Shown one piece after another: positions 7,096-8,155 of a stretch of DNA of 8,155 nucleotides. The DNA comes from an uncultured Pirellula sp. (lineage in GTDB: Bacteria > Planctomycetota > Planctomycetia > Pirellulales > Pirellulaceae), in contig CAITIF010000064.1 in NCBI GenBank assembly GCA_903892365.1, positions 1 to 8,155 of the forward strand, in the 5' to 3' direction. The notes beneath the pieces were generated by a model. The model made no database searches and was not told the origin of the DNA. It saw only the letters and a list, made by a program, of their open reading frames with translations. Both the position numbers and the translations under genes were made by a program. Numbering within the stretch: the first letter of the stretch is position 1; each line of letters starts with the position of its first letter.

Positions 7096-8118
7096 ATGAA
7101 CAAACAACCACTCTCAGGGGTTTTCACCCCAAACATCACCCCCATCAATTCCCGTGGTCAGCTAGATGAGGACACATTGCGTGCCTATATCGATTGGCTG
7201 ATCGAACATGGGGTGCATGGCTTGTATCCGAACGGAAGCACGGGCGAATTTGTGCGGTTTACTCCGGACGAACGCAAGCGAGTGATCGAGATCGTGGTCG
7301 ACCAAACGCGAGGTCGAGTGCCCATTTTGGCTGGAGCCGCCGAAGCCAATATCGAAGAAACGATTCGAGCCTGCGATACCTATGGAGCATTGGGTGTTCG
7401 AGCCGTGGCGATTGTCGCTCCGTTTTACTACCGTTTGGCTCCAGACGGTGTTTATGCATACTTCAAGGAGATTGCCGACCGAGTCTCCGTGGACGTGACT
7501 TTATACAACATACCTATGTTCGCGTCGCCGATCGACGTCCCGACCGTCAAGCGACTTGCGATCGAATGCCCTCGGATCGTTGGGATCAAGGATAGCTCCG
7601 GGGACATCCCGCACATGATGCGTATGATTGCGGAAGTTCGGCCGATCCGAAACGACTTCTTTTTCATGACAGGCTGGGATGCTTCATTGGTCCCCATGCT
7701 GATGATTGGTTGCGATGGCGGAACCAATGCCACCAGCGGTGTTGTCCCGGAACTGACGCGAGCCATTTACGAAGCTGCAAAAGCGGGGCAATGGGAGCGT
7801 GCGATGCAATTGCAATACCGACTACTGCCTCTTTTTGATGCCATGCTGGGGACGTCCGAGTTCCCTGAAGGGTTCCGTCGCGGTGCCAAGATTCGAGGTT
7901 GGGATCTAGGTCTTTCGCGTCAACCACTCACGCCTCAGCAATCCACTGCTGCCGATGTCGCTCAAAGCAAGATTCAACAACTGTTGTCCGGCTTCGACTT
8001 TATGCAAACGTCCGGTTCCAACGTGCGAAAGAACGTTTCGAATTCGGCCACGCAGTCGGAAGATGGAGTGATCGATCGGATCGTCAGCGAAGTATTGCAG
8101 CAGCTTCGAGCAAGGTAA
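7096..8118 (+). CDS. DHDPS/N-acetylneuraminate-lyase family aldolase with microcompartment-targeting-like tail
   Basis: This 340-residue protein is a class I (Schiff-base) pyruvate-type aldolase or dehydratase of the DapA/NanA superfamily. From ATG 7096, visible motifs are GVFTPNITP (8-16), GSTGEF (47-52, the family GxTGE loop), YNIP with catalytic Tyr137 (137-140) and VGIKDSSGD with Schiff-base Lys165 (162-170). The stretch after YNIP is MFASPID, so the Arg that true dihydrodipicolinate synthases use to bind aspartate semialdehyde (YNVPxRT) is missing. It is more likely a sugar-acid or 2-keto-acid aldolase. The family normally ends near residue 295-300; here the normal final helix (about 285-300) is followed by a polar linker (303-321) and a short amphipathic helix [18 protein letters not shown]. 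That tail resembles encapsulation peptides of microcompartment enzymes. No Shine-Dalgarno precedes ATG 7096; GTG 7066, in frame and correctly spaced from GGGAGGG, would add ten residues ([10 protein letters not shown]). I keep the ATG because the conserved fold starts right after it. Confidence 0.9.
   Translation: MNKQPLSGVFTPNITPINSRGQLDEDTLRAYIDWLIEHGVHGLYPNGSTGEFVRFTPDERKRVIEIVVDQTRGRVPILAGAAEANIEETIRACDTYGALGVRAVAIVAPFYYRLAPDGVYAYFKEIADRVSVDVTLYNIPMFASPIDVPTVKRLAIECPRIVGIKDSSGDIPHMMRMIAEVRPIRNDFFFMTGWDASLVPMLMIGCDGGTNATSGVVPELTRAIYEAAKAGQWERAMQLQYRLLPLFDAMLGTSEFPEGFRRGAKIRGWDLGLSRQPLTPQQSTAADVAQSKIQQLLSGFDFMQTSGSNVRKNVSNSATQSEDGVIDRIVSEVLQQLRAR
8059..8115 (+). other. Putative encapsulation peptide coding segment
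   Basis: Residues 322-340 of the lyase-family protein ([19 protein letters not shown]) form a predicted amphipathic helix with hydrophobic positions V325, I326, I329, V330, V333, L334 and L337 on one face. They are joined to the enzyme by a Ser/Asn/Gln-rich linker (8002-8058). The pattern I-V-x-x-V-L-x-x-L with basic ends is like the targeting peptides of PduD and PduL as I recall them. Location at the extreme C-terminus after a flexible linker fits the known design. This is inferred from pattern only. Confidence 0.55.
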
Positions 8119-8155
8119 TCCCGATACCATCGGAACCCGTCGCTTGATTGTTTTC

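Noticed and set aside
8121..8133. Hairpin CCGAT-ACC-ATCGG after the lyase gene as an intrinsic terminator
   Set aside because: The stem is only five base pairs with a three-base loop and no T-tract follows directly; the next T-rich bases are more than ten bases away near the window end.

Overview
The window looks like ordinary chromosomal DNA of a planctomycete, probably of the Rhodopirellula/Pirellulaceae type. I infer this from moderate GC content, frequent GTG starts, weak or missing Shine-Dalgarno sequences, several large secreted proteins, an FHA-type enhancer-binding regulator and a secreted protein with STN/secretin-N-like modules of a kind I associate with planctomycetes. No sequence search was possible, so the taxonomic call is an inference. 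No rRNA, tRNA, CRISPR array, insertion sequence or prophage gene was seen.

Layout. Bases 1-406 (minus strand) hold the N-terminal third or less of an exported S9A prolyl-oligopeptidase-like enzyme that runs off the left edge. A 120-base divergent intergenic region follows, with a good TATAAT box pointing right. A two-gene rightward unit comes next: an FHA-GAF-AAA+-Fis sigma54-dependent regulator (527-2377), overlapping by four bases (GTGA) with a secreted S9D-type serine peptidase that resembles plant chloroplast glutamyl endopeptidase (2374-4839). This peptidase converges with a minus-strand secreted protein of unknown function built from three divergent STN-like modules (4900 to about 6069). 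Divergent from that one is a small cytoplasmic HEAT+TPR repeat protein (6202-6930). The right end holds a DHDPS/N-acetylneuraminate-lyase superfamily aldolase (7096-8118).

How the genes may work together. The regulator and the two S9 peptidases form a plausible module in which phospho-dependent (FHA) signalling is linked to periplasmic or secreted peptide degradation: one peptidase is translationally coupled to the regulator and the other is divergently transcribed from it. The regulator keeps its GAFTGA, Walker A, Walker B and arginine-finger residues, so it should be a working sigma54 activator, but I found no convincing sigma54 promoter in front of either peptidase.

The most interesting signal is at the extreme right. 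The lyase-family enzyme carries an extra tail of about 38 residues: a polar Ser/Asn-rich linker followed by a short amphipathic helix ([18 protein letters not shown]). This closely resembles the encapsulation peptides that target enzymes into bacterial microcompartments. The enzyme also lacks the Arg expected of a true DapA. It may therefore be cargo of a microcompartment whose shell genes would lie outside this window. Its leader also has an inverted repeat (CCCTCCC/GGGAGGG) that could hide a strong Shine-Dalgarno sequence placed correctly for an in-frame GTG start.
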